NCBI RefSeq assembly: GCF_001417735.1
Contig: NZ_BBUZ01000027.1
Coordinates: forward strand, 62,001-126,000
Origin: Streptomyces sp. NBRC 110028
Lineage (GTDB): Bacteria; Actinomycetota; Actinomycetes; Streptomycetales; Streptomycetaceae
Length of the DNA: 64,000 nucleotides
Direction: 5' to 3'
Position 1 is the first letter of the stretch, and each line of letters starts with the position of its first letter. Below the pieces are notes generated by a model, which searched no databases, was not told where the DNA came from, and saw nothing but the letters and a program-made list of their open reading frames with translations. This document shows positions 63,468 through 64,000 of the stretch, piece by piece. A program made the position numbers and the translations under genes.

Positions 63468-63645
63468 TCATGTGGTGAGGTCTGCGTCGCGGGCCACGAG
63501 GGCGGCTTGGACGCGGTTGCTGACGTCCAGTGCGGTCAGGATGCGGCTGACGTGGGCTTTGACGGTGCTCTCGCGCATGGCGAGGCGGGTGGCGATCTCG
63601 GCGTTGGTCTCGCCGTGGGCGAGGAGGGCGAGTACGTCGGACCGG
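63468..63645 (-). pseudogene. C-terminal helix-turn-helix fragment of a LuxR-family response regulator
   Basis: Minus-strand frame DVLALLAHGETNAEIATRLA, then STVKAHVSRILTALDVSNRV before a stop. This is the LuxR-type DNA-binding domain. The receiver domain and the first residues of the HTH are missing; the sequence changes at about 63640-63655 to a DedA fragment on the other strand. Confidence 0.78.
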
Positions 63646-63652
63646 GCACATC

Positions 63653-64000
63653 AGCCCGCCCCTGATCATCGCCGTGGCGGCCGGCGCCGTCGTGGCCGGA
63701 GACTTCCTCGCCCACCGCACCGGCCGGTTCCTCGCCGACCGGCTGCGCACCGGCCGGGCGGGCCGCCGCATTCCGCCTGCTGTCTGGGCACGGGCGGAGA
63801 CGCTGATGGCCCGCCACGGCGGCCGCGCCGTCTTCCTTGCCCGTTTCATCCCCGTGGTCCGCACCCTTGCCCCCCACTGTGCGGGCGCCGCCCATCCGCC
63901 CTACTACCGCATCGCGCCGTACAGCGTCACCGCGGCCTGCGTCTGGGCGACCGCAGAGGCATCCGCCGGATATGCGGCCGCCTCCTCCCTCCAGCACGTG
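63653..64000 (+). pseudogene. DedA-family membrane protein fragment (5' truncated, runs past window end)
   Basis: Plus-strand frame open to the window edge with the DedA (SNARE-associated/VTT) core: AVVAGDFLAHRTGRFLA, then FLARFIPVVRTLAPHCAGAA and YYRIAPYSVTAACVWATAE. The usual first ~50 residues, including the first membrane segment and a start codon, are absent because the frame abuts the LuxR fragment. It could still be expressed from an internal start, but it is most likely a remnant. Confidence 0.65.

Overview
The window reads as a Streptomyces chromosome segment. It is very GC-rich with strong third-position GC bias. It carries families typical of that genus: DUF6131, DUF6153 and DUF5954 proteins, a WYL regulator, a GAF-ANTAR protein, a SpoIIE-type phosphatase with an anti-sigma ATPase domain, a RICIN/sigma-like fusion, and sugar ABC transporters beside secreted glycoside hydrolases. 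No tRNA, rRNA, CRISPR array, transposase or phage genes were seen.

Layout. 0-9 kb: a carbohydrate locus with two sugar ABC permeases (the first cut by the window edge), a lipoprotein substrate-binding protein, a GH42 beta-galactosidase, a secreted GH30-type endo-beta-1,6-galactanase with a ricin-like C-terminus, a strong terminator, and a secreted GH9 enzyme. 9-11 kb: a decayed PAP2 phosphatase containing a 20-base G tract, and a YceI protein. 11-16.5 kb: a LysR gene divergent from a FAD amine oxidase, a 2-oxoadipate dioxygenase/decarboxylase (HglS type) and an aldehyde dehydrogenase, together most of a pipecolate/lysine catabolic route. 16.5-26.6 kb: small modules (VOC protein/WYL regulator, fructosamine kinase/LMW phosphatase, LysR/EamA exporter, aconitase, GAF-ANTAR, AlkB-like) mixed with gene remnants.

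27.1-42.7 kb is the most distinctive part: one six-gene, tightly overlapping operon. It encodes a 2328-aa megasynthase (two nitronate-monooxygenase-like enoylreductase modules, KS, AT, ACP, KR), a 1700-aa megasynthase (KS, AT, a Pro/Ala linker, DH, and a C-terminal phosphopantetheinyl-transferase-like domain lacking two metal-binding acids), a free ACP, an alpha/beta hydrolase with a Cys nucleophile, a UDP-type glycosyltransferase and a membrane-tethered methyltransferase. The set looks like a rearranged PUFA/heterocyst-glycolipid-type synthase that makes a long acyl chain which is then released, glycosylated and methylated. The product is unknown.

42.9-64 kb: a sigma/zinc-finger/lectin membrane protein, a FAD-linked 2-hydroxyacid dehydrogenase, an FkbM methyltransferase, a truncated GH43, a GMC oxidoreductase, the SpoIIE phosphatase, two small exported proteins, a cysteine-synthase-like enzyme coupled to an MFS transporter, an SDR, a DUF5954 protein, an FeS photolyase and a membrane esterase. 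The right edge holds remnants of alginate lyase, LuxR and DedA genes. Truncated or frameshifted remnants recur through the window (PAP2, carboxylesterase, AsnC, AzlD, GH43, alginate lyase, LuxR, DedA), which suggests an actively eroding region, possibly a chromosome arm.
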